A DNA stretch of 64,000 nt, taken from Streptomyces sp. NBC_01306. Lineage in GTDB: Bacteria > Actinomycetota > Actinomycetes > Streptomycetales > Streptomycetaceae. This document shows, piece by piece, positions 40,018 through 47,674 of this stretch. Position 1 is the first letter of the stretch, and every line of letters starts with the position of its first letter. Below the pieces are notes generated by a model, which was not told the DNA's origin, searched no databases, and saw only the letters and a list, made by a program, of their open reading frames with translations. The stretch spans positions 5,337,001 through 5,401,000 of the forward strand of contig NZ_JAPEPC010000001.1 in NCBI RefSeq assembly GCF_026340465.1. Direction: 5' to 3'. Made by a program: the position numbers and the translations under genes.

Positions 40018-40487
40018 ATGAACACCGCACTCACCCGGCGCACCGCACCCGCCGCCGACACCGGCCCCGCGGCCGGCATCCGTAGGACCCTGCTCCGCAA
40101 GGCCCTGCTCCGTACGACCGTCACGGCCGGGATCGTCACGGCCACCGTGTTCGCCGCGCCCCAGGCACTCGCCCCGCACACCGCGCTGGCCGCATCGCAG
40201 CCCCGGATGGGGGAGTGCGCGACCGGCGAACTCTGCCTCTGGGAGAAGGGCGCCTTCAAGGGCGCCCGCCCACCTACGACCTCTCCGGTGCCGGCATCGA
40301 CAGCTGTACGCCGCTCCCCGCGGGCGCCACCGCCCAGTCCGTCGCCAACCGCACCGGGCGCCCGGTCACCACGTACCAGTCCGCCGAGTGCGCGGAGACG
40401 GGCGAGTTCGATACGTACCCGGGAGGCGGCACCTGGCTGCCGAACTCCCCTTACCAGGTACGGGCGTTCAAGATCCGGGAGAGCTGA
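40018..40487 (+). pseudogene. secreted peptidase inhibitor I36 family gene with a frameshift
   Basis: ATG 40018 opens a twin-arginine-free signal peptide (RRTLLRKALLRTTVTAGIVT then ATVFAAPQALA). The I36 domain starts with GECATGELCLWEKGAFKGA. At about 40265-40273 the frame is lost: the rest of the domain (PTYDLSGAGIDSCTPLPAGA, SVANRTGRPVTTYQ, YPGGGTWLPNSPYQVRAFKI) continues in the next frame to the stop at 40485-40487. One base missing from the run gcccgcccacc restores the frame as GARPTYD. Either the gene is a recent pseudogene or the assembly lost a C. Intact relatives are small secreted inhibitors of metalloproteases. Confidence 0.82.
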
Positions 40488-40517
40488 GCGCCCGCCGGCC
40501 CGCGCCCCGTACGCGGA

Positions 40518-40550
40518 AGGGCGGCGGGACCACTGTGGTCCCGCCGCCCT
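40518..40550. terminator. bidirectional terminator between I36 and aceE
   Basis: AGGGCGGCGGGACCAC and GTGGTCCCGCCGCCCT form a perfect stem closed by almost no loop. It lies between the convergent stop codons of the I36 gene and aceE. Confidence 0.82.
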
Positions 40551-40569
40551 CATGCGTGCTCAGTGACGC

Positions 40570-43317
40570 CTACGCGTCGCCGCCCGCAGCGCCCGGATCG
40601 GCCGACGACACGTCCAGGAGCTGGTAGCGGTCGATGGCCTGCTTCAGGGCCGAACGGTCCACCTTGCCCTGCTTCGCCAGCTCGGTGAGGACCGAGACGA
40701 CGATCGACTGCGCGTCGATGTGGAAGAAGCGGCGCGCCGCGCCCCGGGTGTCCGCGAAGCCGAACCCGTCAGCGCCCAGCGACTGGTAAGGCCCCGGCAC
40801 CCAGCGTGCGATCTGGTCCGGCACCGAGCGCATCCAGTCCGAAACGGCCACGAACGGGCCTTCGGAGTCGGAGAGTTTCCGCGTCACATACGGGACGCGC
40901 TGCTCCTCCTCGGGGTGGAGCAGATTGTGCCGCTCCACCTCCACGGCCTCGCGGCGCAGCTCGTTCCAGGAGGTCGCGGACCAGACATCGGCCTTCACGT
41001 CCCACTCGTCGGCGAGGATCTGCTGGGCCTCGACGGCCCACGGGACGGCCACGCCGGACGCCATGATCTGCGCCGGGATCCGGCCCTGCTCGCCCGGCTT
41101 GAAGCGGTGGATGCCCTGGAGGATGCCCTCGACGTCGACATCCTCGGGCTCCGCCGGATGCTGGATCGGCTCGTTGTAGACGGTGAGGTAGTAGAAGACG
41201 TCCTCGCCCGCCCTGCCGTCCGCCGTCTCGCCGTACATCCGGCGCAGACCGTCCTGGACGATGTACGCGATCTCGAAACCGAACGCCGGGTCGTAGGCGA
41301 CACAGGCCGGGTTGGTCGACGCGAGCAGCTGCGAGTGGCCGTCCGCGTGCTGGAGCCCCTCACCCGTCAGCGTGGTCCGCCCGGCGGTCGCGCCGAGCAC
41401 GAAGCCGCGCGCCAGCTGGTCGCCCATCTGCCAGAACTGGTCGCCGGTGCGCTGGAATCCGAACATCGAGTAGAAGACGTACACCGGGATCATCGGCTCG
41501 CCGTGCGTGGCGTACGCCGAACCGGCCGCGATCAGCGACGCCGTGCAGCCGGCCTCGGAGATGCCGTCGTGCAGCATCTGCCCGGTCGGCGACTCCTTGT
41601 ACGCGAGCAGCAGTTCGCGGTCCACCGACTCGTACTGCTGGCCGAGCGGGTTGTAGATCTTCGCGCTCGGGAAGAACGCGTCCATACCGAAGGTGCGGTA
41701 CTCGTCGGGGGCGATCAGCACGAAGCGCTTGCCGATCTCCTTGTCCCGCATGAGGTCCTTCAGGACCCGGACGAACGCCATGGTGGTGGCGATCGACTGG
41801 TGGCCCGAACCCTTCTTCGCGATGGCGTACGTCTTGTCCGGGGGCAGCGGCAGCGGCTTGGCGCGGACCACCCTGGTCGGTACGTAACCGCCGCAGGACT
41901 TGCGGTGGTCGTGCATGTACTGGATCTCTTCGGAGTCCCGGCCCGGGTGGTAGTACGGCGGGTTGCCGTCCTCCAGGTCCTTGTCCGCGATCGGCAGGTG
42001 CAGCCGGTCCCGGAAGCGCTTGAGGTCGTCCGCGGTCAGCTTCTTCATCTGGTGGGTCGCGTTGCGGCCCTCGAAGTTCGGGCCCAGCGTCCAGCCCTTG
42101 ATGGTCTGGGCGAGGATCACCGTCGGCTGGCCCTTGTGCTCCTTGGCCGCCGTGTAGGCCGCGAAGACCTTCCGGTGGTCGTGCCCGCCGCGCCCGAGGT
42201 GCAGGATCTGCTCGTCGGACATGTCCTCGACCATCTTGCGCAGCCGCTGGTCGGTGCCGAAGAAGTGCTCACGGATGTAAGCGCCGCTCTCGGTGGCGTA
42301 CGTCTGGAACTGGCCGTCCGGCGTGGTGTTCATCTTGTTGACCAGGGTGCCGTCGCGGTCCTGGGCCAGCAGCGGGTCCCAGCTCCGGTCCCAGACCAGC
42401 TTGATGACGTTCCAGCCGGCGCCGCGGAACTGCGACTCCAGCTCCTGGATGATCTTGCCGTTGCCGCGTACCGGGCCGTCGAGGCGCTGGAGGTTGCAGT
42501 TGACGACGAAGGTCAGGTTGTCCAGGCCCTCACGGGCGGCGATGGAGAGCTGGCCGAGCGACTCGGGCTCGTCCATCTCGCCGTCGCCGAGGTAGGCCCA
42601 GACATGCGACTTGGAGGTGTCCGCGATCCCGCGCGCCTCCATGTAGCGGTTCATCCGCGCCTGGTAGATCGCGCCGAGCGGGCCGAGGCCCATCGAGACG
42701 GTCGGGAACTCCCAGAAGTCCGGCATCAGCCGCGGGTGCGGGTAGCTGGACAGCCCGTAGGGAGCCTTCGACTTCTCCTGGCGGAACCCGTCGAGCTGCT
42801 GCTCGGAGAGCCGGTCGAGCAGGAAGGCGCGGGCGTAGATGCCGGGGGACGCGTGCCCCTGGAAGAAGACCTGGTCGCCGCCGAGACCGTCGTCCTTGCC
42901 GCGGAAGAAGTGGTTGAAGCCCACGTCGTACAGCGAAGCGGAGGAGGCGAAGGTGGCGATGTGGCCGCCGACCCCGATACCGGGGCGCTGGGCGCGCGAG
43001 ACCATCACGGCCGCGTTCCAGCGGGTGGCGTTCAGGACCTTGCGCTCGATCTCCTCGTTGCCCGGGAAGAACGGCTCGTCCTTGGTGGCGATCGTGTTCA
43101 CGTAGTCCGTGCTGCGCATCTCGGGCACGGCCACGCGCTTCTCGCGCGCGCGCTCGATGAGGCGGAGCATCAGATAACGCGCACGCTCACGGCCGCGCTC
43201 GTCGACGGCGGCATCGAGGGAGGCGAGCCATTCCTGGGTCTCTTCAGGATCGAAGTCCGGGACCTGGCTCGGAAGGCCGCCAATGATGATCGGGTTGCGA
43301 TCGGATCCGGAAACCAC
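40570..43317 (-). CDS. aceE: pyruvate dehydrogenase E1 component (homodimeric type)
   Basis: A 915-residue thiamine-diphosphate enzyme of full length. The ThDP site is SHVWAYLGDGEMDEPESLGQ through FVVNCNLQRLDGPV. Other AceE blocks include RNPIIIGGLPSQVPD, IGVGGHIATFASSASLYDVG, FFQGHASPGIYARAF, and SEAGCTASLIAAGSAYATHG in the C-terminal half. It decarboxylates pyruvate and acetylates the lipoyl groups of E2 in the pyruvate dehydrogenase complex; E2 and E3 are encoded elsewhere. It stands alone, with a 440-bp divergent region to the DUF3052 gene and a strong terminator at its 3' end. Confidence 0.97.
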   Translation of the reverse strand: MVSGSDRNPIIIGGLPSQVPDFDPEETQEWLASLDAAVDERGRERARYLMLRLIERAREKRVAVPEMRSTDYVNTIATKDEPFFPGNEEIERKVLNATRWNAAVMVSRAQRPGIGVGGHIATFASSASLYDVGFNHFFRGKDDGLGGDQVFFQGHASPGIYARAFLLDRLSEQQLDGFRQEKSKAPYGLSSYPHPRLMPDFWEFPTVSMGLGPLGAIYQARMNRYMEARGIADTSKSHVWAYLGDGEMDEPESLGQLSIAAREGLDNLTFVVNCNLQRLDGPVRGNGKIIQELESQFRGAGWNVIKLVWDRSWDPLLAQDRDGTLVNKMNTTPDGQFQTYATESGAYIREHFFGTDQRLRKMVEDMSDEQILHLGRGGHDHRKVFAAYTAAKEHKGQPTVILAQTIKGWTLGPNFEGRNATHQMKKLTADDLKRFRDRLHLPIADKDLEDGNPPYYHPGRDSEEIQYMHDHRKSCGGYVPTRVVRAKPLPLPPDKTYAIAKKGSGHQSIATTMAFVRVLKDLMRDKEIGKRFVLIAPDEYRTFGMDAFFPSAKIYNPLGQQYESVDRELLLAYKESPTGQMLHDGISEAGCTASLIAAGSAYATHGEPMIPVYVFYSMFGFQRTGDQFWQMGDQLARGFVLGATAGRTTLTGEGLQHADGHSQLLASTNPACVAYDPAFGFEIAYIVQDGLRRMYGETADGRAGEDVFYYLTVYNEPIQHPAEPEDVDVEGILQGIHRFKPGEQGRIPAQIMASGVAVPWAVEAQQILADEWDVKADVWSATSWNELRREAVEVERHNLLHPEEEQRVPYVTRKLSDSEGPFVAVSDWMRSVPDQIARWVPGPYQSLGADGFGFADTRGAARRFFHIDAQSIVVSVLTELAKQGKVDRSALKQAIDRYQLLDVSSADPGAAGGDA

Positions 43318-43757
43318 GCTGTTCCTTCGCTGTTCGGTGGTGCGGTATCGGGGCGTACGCCGCCACCATCGTGTACCGCCAGGACGCTGACGTCATCTCT
43401 ACCGTGGGGTAGGTAACCGTCACGCGGTGAGACATCCCGTCCGGAGGCCGCTGCTGGGTCCGGCGAAATCGCAACCTTACGCCCGACCCGCTCAGACATT
43501 CCCAAAGGGATCCGGGGCACAATTGACGTATCCGGATGGAGGGGAACCCTCGCAAATACGGATGAACAGTGTGGGATGGATCACCAGAGATCGTCAGGAC
43601 CTGCCTGAGGTTGGGGTGAGGTGCCAGGAAACGTCACCGTTTCGGCTGTCTCGACCGCTGGGTACTTGCGCGATCGGTCCCGCCCGTGTGGACTACGGCC
43701 AACGCCCCGCGCACGCGCGTGGCTGGTGCATTTCCAAAAACGATCAGGAGGCAAACC
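43318..43757. other. 440-bp divergent region between aceE and DUF3052 gene with small hairpins
   Basis: The region has no gene. On the DUF3052 side it contains a nested stem-loop: ATCCG (43530-43534) pairs with CGGAT (43559-43563) around GAGGG-GAA-CCCTC (43539-43551). A second hairpin GAAACG-TCAC-CGTTTC lies at 43628-43643. TTGACG at 43523 could be a -35. These could sit in a long 5' leader of the DUF3052 mRNA; AGGAGG for that gene is at 43746-43751. Confidence 0.4.
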
Positions 43758-44198
43758 GTGAGCGCGACCGCGGACCACGCGGAGGAGCGGACCAATCAGG
43801 CAGCACGCCTGGGGTTCGAGCCCGGACAAGTGGTCCAGGAGATCGGCTACGACGACGACGTCGAGCAGGAACTCCGTGAGGGTATTGAGAGCGTCATCGG
43901 CCAGGAACTCGTCGACGAGGACTACGACGACGTGGCTGACGCTGTCGTGTTGTGGTTCCGCGACGAGGACGGCGACCTTACGGACGCGCTGGTGGACGCC
44001 ATCGGTCTGGTCGACGACGGCGGCGCGGTCTGGCTGCTGACCCCCAAGACCGGCCGTGACGGTTACGTCGAGCCGAGCGACATCAACGAGGCATCTCAGA
44101 CAGCCGGTCTGGCCCAGACCAAGAGCATCAATGCCGGCAAGGACTGGACGGGGAGCCGTCTGGTCACACCGAAGGTGGCAAGGTCCGGCAAGCGCTGA
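43758..44198 (+). CDS. DUF3052 family protein
   Basis: A 146-residue, strongly acidic protein starting at GTG 43758 with a perfect AGGAGG site. The whole sequence fits the actinobacterial DUF3052 family: LGFEPGQVVQEIGYDDDVEQ, LVDEDYDDVADAVVLWFRDE, VDDGGAVWLLTPKTGRDGYV, SDINEASQTAGLAQTKSIN. The fold is probably Rossmann-like, but no catalytic site is known. From memory it lies next to aceE and an AhpE gene in S. coelicolor too, and the conserved neighbourhood is the only clue to its role. Confidence 0.9.
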   Translation: MSATADHAEERTNQAARLGFEPGQVVQEIGYDDDVEQELREGIESVIGQELVDEDYDDVADAVVLWFRDEDGDLTDALVDAIGLVDDGGAVWLLTPKTGRDGYVEPSDINEASQTAGLAQTKSINAGKDWTGSRLVTPKVARSGKR

Positions 44199-44216
44199 GT
44201 CGCCATAAGCCCCGAG

Positions 44217-44250
44217 AAGCCCCCGCCGGCCGTCCTGCCGGCGGGGGCTT
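44217..44250 (+). terminator. terminator after the DUF3052 gene
   Basis: AAGCCCCCGCCGGC and GCCGGCGGGGGCTT form a 14-bp perfect stem with a six-base loop, 18 bp past the stop codon. Confidence 0.85.
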
Positions 44251-44373
44251 CCCCCTGTTCCGGGGCTCCGCTTCCCCCTGTCCCGATGCGGGGCCGCCCG
44301 CCCCCGGTGGGGCCGGCAGCGAGGCCATAGGGTGGGCATCATTCGAATGGCCCCACCGAAGGGAAGCGTTTTC

Positions 44374-44832
44374 ATGGCGATCGAGGTCGGCACCGAGGCC
44401 CCGGATTTCGAGCTGAAGGACAACCACGGCCGGACCGTCCGCCTCTCGGACTTCCGCGGCGAGAAGAACGTGGTGCTGCTCTTCTACCCCTTCGCTTTCA
44501 CCGGCGTGTGCACCGGCGAGCTCTGCGCCCTCCGCGACGAGCTGCCGAAGTTCGTCAACGACGACGTGCAGCTGCTCGCCGTCTCCAACGACTCCATCCA
44601 CACGCTGCGCGTCTTCGCGGAGCAGGAGGGCCTCGAATACCCGCTGCTCTCCGACTTCTGGCCGCACGGCGAGGCCTCGCGGGCGTACGGCGTCTTCGAC
44701 GAGGAGAAGGGGTGCGCGGTGCGCGGGACCTTCATCATCGACAAGGAGGGCGTCGTCCGCTGGACCGTCGTCAACGGTCTGCCGGACGCTCGTGACCTGA
44801 ACGAGTACGCCAAGGCGCTCGACACCCTCTGA
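44374..44832 (+). CDS. ahpE: AhpE-type 1-Cys/atypical peroxiredoxin
   Basis: A 152-residue thioredoxin-fold peroxidase starting at ATG 44374 (MAIEVGTEAPDFELKDNHGR). The peroxidatic cysteine lies in YPFAFTGVCTGELCALRDE, the AhpE/BCP-like active site, with a second cysteine four residues on that could act as resolving partner. The C-terminal EKGCAVRGTFIIDKEGVVRW is typical. It reduces hydroperoxides in the cytoplasm. It is the last stress gene before the ter locus, in the same direction as terD but separated by 124 bp. Confidence 0.92.
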   Translation: MAIEVGTEAPDFELKDNHGRTVRLSDFRGEKNVVLLFYPFAFTGVCTGELCALRDELPKFVNDDVQLLAVSNDSIHTLRVFAEQEGLEYPLLSDFWPHGEASRAYGVFDEEKGCAVRGTFIIDKEGVVRWTVVNGLPDARDLNEYAKALDTL

Positions 44833-44956
44833 CCCGGCCGGTGAAGAGCCTGCCGTGTCCGGGAACCGGTCACTAGGATCGGTTCGTTGATCCGATGCCA
44901 CGTAAAAACGGGGGCAAGGGCCCTCCTCGGCCCCTCGAAACCAATTGGGAGGACTC

Positions 44957-45532
44957 GTGGGAGTCAGCCTCAGCAAGGGCGGCAACGTCTCGCTGACCAA
45001 GGCCGCACCCAATCTGACCGCGGTCATCGTCGGTCTCGGATGGGATGCACGCACCACCACAGGTGGTGACTTCGACCTCGACGCCAGCGCTCTGCTGACG
45101 AACGAAGAGGGCAAGGTCGCCAACGACTCGAACTTCGTCTTCTTCAACAACCTCAAGAGCCCCGACGGCTCGGTCGAGCACACCGGTGACAACCTCACCG
45201 GTGAGGGCGAGGGCGACGACGAGGTCATCAAGGTGAATCTCGCCGGTGTGCCCGCCGATGTCTCGAAGATCGTGTTCCCGGTCTCGATCTACGAGGCCGA
45301 GAGCCGCCAGCAGAGCTTCGGCCAGGTCCGCAACGCGTACATCCGCGTGGTGAACGAGGCGGACAACTCCGAGCTGGCGCGGTACGACCTCAGTGAGGAC
45401 GCGTCGACGGAGACCGCCATGGTCTTCGGCGAGCTCTACCGCAACGGCGCGGAGTGGAAGTTCCGCGCCATCGGCCAGGGGTACGCCTCCGGGCTGCGCG
45501 GTATCGCGCAGGACTTCGGCGTCAACGTCTGA
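44957..45532 (+). CDS. terD: TerD-family calcium-binding stress protein (first copy)
   Basis: A 191-residue TerD protein starting at GTG 44957 after GGGAGGA. The two calcium-site elements are present: TTGGDFDLDASALL (about 35-48) and DNLTGEGEGDDEVIKVNL (about 78-95), followed by KIVFPVSIYEAESRQQSFGQ and YDLSEDASTETAMVFGELYR. TerD proteins are beta-sandwich calcium binders linked to tellurite, phage and envelope stress. The second copy at 45640 is closely related, with long identical DNA tracts. A 14-bp direct repeat (CGTCAACGTCTGAG) at the stop codon is repeated just after it. Confidence 0.95.
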   Translation: MGVSLSKGGNVSLTKAAPNLTAVIVGLGWDARTTTGGDFDLDASALLTNEEGKVANDSNFVFFNNLKSPDGSVEHTGDNLTGEGEGDDEVIKVNLAGVPADVSKIVFPVSIYEAESRQQSFGQVRNAYIRVVNEADNSELARYDLSEDASTETAMVFGELYRNGAEWKFRAIGQGYASGLRGIAQDFGVNV

Positions 45533-45564
45533 GTTCCGCGTCAACGTCTGAGCAGGATTCACTC

Positions 45565-45599
45565 CGTCCGGCGCCGCACCTCAGTGCGGCGCCGGACGT
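45565..45599 (+). terminator. hairpin between the two terD genes
   Basis: CGTCCGGCGCCGCAC and GTGCGGCGCCGGACG flank the loop CTCA, giving a 15-bp perfect stem 33 bp after the terD1 stop and 40 bp before the second terD. It may attenuate read-through so the copies are expressed differently. Confidence 0.75.
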
Positions 45600-45639
45600 G
45601 CTAGTCAACCGTTCCACACCTCGGGGAGGATCAGCGATC

Positions 45640-46215
45640 ATGGGCGTTACGCTCGCCAAGGGAGGCAATGTCTCCCTCTCGAAGGCCGCACCCAACCTCA
45701 CGCAAGTTCTGGTCGGGCTCGGCTGGGACGCACGCTCCACCACCGGAGCGGACTTCGACCTCGACGCCAGCGCGCTGCTGTGCCAGTCGGGCCGGGTGCT
45801 CGGCGACGAGTACTTCATCTTCTACAACCAGCTGACCAGCCCGGACGGTTCTGTGGAGCACACCGGTGACAACCTCACCGGTGAGGGCGAGGGCGACGAC
45901 GAGTCGATCATCGTCGACCTCTCCAAGGTGCCCGCCCACTGCGACAAGATCGTCTTCCCGGTCTCGATCCACGAGGCGGACAGCCGCGGCCAGACCTTCG
46001 GCCAGGTCGCCAACGCCTTCATCCGCGTGGTGAACCAGGCCGACGGCCAGGAGCTGGCGCGGTACGACCTGAGCGAGGACGCCTCGACGGAGACCGCGAT
46101 GATCTTCGGCGAGCTGTACCGGTACGGCGGCGAATGGAAGTTCCGGGCCGTGGGGCAGGGGTACGCGTCAGGGCTGCGGGGCATCGCTCTAGACTTCGGG
46201 GTCAATGTTTCCTAA
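45640..46215 (+). CDS. terD: TerD-family calcium-binding stress protein (second copy)
   Basis: A 191-residue paralogue of the preceding protein, starting at ATG 45640 after GGGGAGGA. The calcium sites TTGADFDLDASALL and DNLTGEGEGDDESIIVDL and the C-terminal YRYGGEWKFRAVGQGYASG are conserved. The most divergent part is the first loop (LLCQSGRVLGDEYFIFYNQL against TNEEGKVANDSNFVFFNNL). The tandem arrangement and shared stretches such as GGTGACAACCTCACCGGTGA show duplication. A folded 82-base element begins immediately after the stop codon. Confidence 0.95.
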   Translation: MGVTLAKGGNVSLSKAAPNLTQVLVGLGWDARSTTGADFDLDASALLCQSGRVLGDEYFIFYNQLTSPDGSVEHTGDNLTGEGEGDDESIIVDLSKVPAHCDKIVFPVSIHEADSRGQTFGQVANAFIRVVNQADGQELARYDLSEDASTETAMIFGELYRYGGEWKFRAVGQGYASGLRGIALDFGVNVS

Positions 46216-46216
46216 A

Positions 46217-46298
46217 GCATTCTTCCGGCGTGGTTCAAGTCCGGGAGATCTCCCGGGTTCCGTGCCGGGGGTCCAGGGTTCGCACCCCGGGAGAATGC
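46217..46298 (+). promoter_or_regulatory. compact structured intergenic element between terD and DUF475 gene
   Basis: GCATTCT (46217-46223) pairs with AGAATGC (46292-46298) to close an 82-base domain. Inside it are the perfect 16-bp dyad CCGGGAGATCTCCCGG (46241-46256) and a stem CCGGGG/CCCCGG (46265-46270 with 46285-46290), suggesting a multi-branched RNA. The element lies between the terD stop and the DUF475 start at 46366, with no T-run. It could be a terminator cluster or a regulatory leader; it does not match a riboswitch class I know. Confidence 0.5.
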
Positions 46299-46365
46299 AG
46301 GACTGGGACAACACCTGGGCCGCGCACGGCGCGGGGGAACCCGTACACACACGATGGGGTAGCCA

Positions 46366-47508
46366 GTGCTTCTGAAAACCTTCGGGTGGTCATTCGTGAT
46401 CACCGTGGTCGGTCTTGCCGCGGCGGTGATCTACGACGGATGGACCGCCCTGGGCGTTGTGGCGATCCTGGGCGTCCTGGAGATCTCTCTGTCGTTCGAC
46501 AACGCGGTGATCAACGCCGGAATCCTGAAGAAGATGAGTGCCTTCTGGCAGAAGATCTTCCTCACGGTCGGTGTGCTCATCGCCGTCTTCGGTATGCGAC
46601 TGGTCTTCCCCGTCGTGATCGTCGCCATCAGCGCCAAGATCAATCCGATCGAAGCGGTGAAGCTGGCAGTCAACGAGAAGGACCACTACCAGCAGCTGGT
46701 CACCGACGCCCACCCGTCGATCGCTGCCTTCGGTGGCATGTTCCTGATGATGATCTTCCTCGACTTCATCTTCGAGGACCGTGACATCCAGTGGCTCCGC
46801 TGGATCGAGCGCCCGCTGGCCAAGCTCGGCAAGGTCGACATGCTCTCGGTCTGCATCGCGCTCGTGGTGCTGCTGATCTCCTCCTTCACCGTTGCCACCC
46901 ACGCCCACCAGCACGGCGGCGTGCACGCGGACAAGGCGCAGACGGTCCTCATCTCCGGTATCGCCGGGCTCATCGCCTATCTCGTGGTGGGCGGACTCTC
47001 CGGGTACTTCGAGAACCGGCTGGAAGAGGACGAGGAGCGTGAGCAGGAGGCCGAGGAGGAAGCCAGGAAGTCCGGCTCGGCTGTACCTGCGGTCATGATG
47101 GCCGGCAAGGCCGCGTTCTTCATGTTCCTCTACCTGGAAGTCCTCGACGCCTCCTTCTCGTTCGACGGGGTCATCGGCGCCTTCGCCATCACCAACGACA
47201 TCGTGCTGATGACGCTCGGCCTCGGTATCGGCGCCATGTACGTCAGGTCGCTCACCGTCTACCTGGTCCGCCAGGGCACCCTGGACGACTACGTCTTCCT
47301 GGAGCACGGCGCCCACTACGCGATCGGCGCGCTCTCGGTGATCCTGCTCGTCACCATCCAGTACGACATCAACGAGATCATCACCGGCCTCGTCGGAGTC
47401 GTGCTGATCGGCTTGTCCTTCTGGTCGTCGGTCCGCAGGAACAAGCGGATCGCGGCGGAGGGCGGGGGCGGCTCCGGAGACCGGACAGAAGTGCCGTCCG
47501 GGGTGTGA
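46366..47508 (+). CDS. DUF475/TerC-family integral membrane protein
   Basis: A 380-residue protein starting at GTG 46366 (MLLKTFGWSFVITVVGLAAA). About eight hydrophobic segments are seen. The two TerC-like acidic membrane motifs are EISLSFDNAVINAGIL (TM2) and EVLDASFSFDGVIGAFAIT (TM6), with conserved Asp/Asn that in TerC and Alx relatives belong to a metal-ion pathway. A charged cytoplasmic loop ENRLEEDEEREQEAEEEARK separates the halves. Metal export, possibly manganese, is known for TerC-like proteins in other bacteria; for DUF475 it is inference. It is preceded by the structured element and followed by a terminator. Confidence 0.92.
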   Translation: MLLKTFGWSFVITVVGLAAAVIYDGWTALGVVAILGVLEISLSFDNAVINAGILKKMSAFWQKIFLTVGVLIAVFGMRLVFPVVIVAISAKINPIEAVKLAVNEKDHYQQLVTDAHPSIAAFGGMFLMMIFLDFIFEDRDIQWLRWIERPLAKLGKVDMLSVCIALVVLLISSFTVATHAHQHGGVHADKAQTVLISGIAGLIAYLVVGGLSGYFENRLEEDEEREQEAEEEARKSGSAVPAVMMAGKAAFFMFLYLEVLDASFSFDGVIGAFAITNDIVLMTLGLGIGAMYVRSLTVYLVRQGTLDDYVFLEHGAHYAIGALSVILLVTIQYDINEIITGLVGVVLIGLSFWSSVRRNKRIAAEGGGGSGDRTEVPSGV

Positions 47509-47535
47509 CCCGTACCGGATTGCGGAACGCTCTGA

Positions 47536-47575
47536 ACGGGGCGGTCAGGACGCGGAAGCCTCCTGACCGCCCCGT
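47536..47575 (+). terminator. terminator after the DUF475 gene
   Basis: ACGGGGCGGTCAGGA (47536-47550) and TCCTGACCGCCCCGT (47561-47575) form a 15-bp perfect stem, 28 bp after the stop codon. Confidence 0.85.
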
Positions 47576-47622
47576 GTGCGTGCCCGTGTGCGCGCATGTG
47601 CGTGTCCGTGTGCGTGGGGGAA
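47572..47622. repeat. alternating purine-pyrimidine GT/GC tract
   Basis: About 50 bp consist almost wholly of GTGCGTG/CCGTGTGCG-type steps, alternating purine and pyrimidine with few breaks. Such tracts can adopt Z-DNA and are prone to length change. It lies between the DUF475 terminator and the start of the next TerD-like gene. Confidence 0.6.
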
Positions 47623-47674
47623 GAAGTCCGGGGAAGAACCGGGGAAGAGTCACCGAGCAAGCTGGGGGTGGGAC

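Noticed and set aside
40720..43416. An 898-codon open frame on the plus strand opposite aceE
   Set aside because: Shadow of aceE; the product is rich in Arg, Val, Leu and Gly without motifs, while the minus strand encodes a complete E1 enzyme.
46217..46298. A tRNA gene or tRNA-like gene between terD and DUF475
   Set aside because: A seven-bp closing helix and GGTTC-type loops suggest a cloverleaf, but no T arm lies at the right place beside the acceptor helix and no anticodon arm can be built.
46217..46365. A yybP-ykoY manganese riboswitch upstream of the TerC-like gene
   Set aside because: Expected by analogy with TerC genes elsewhere, but I could not find its conserved loops; only generic stems are present.
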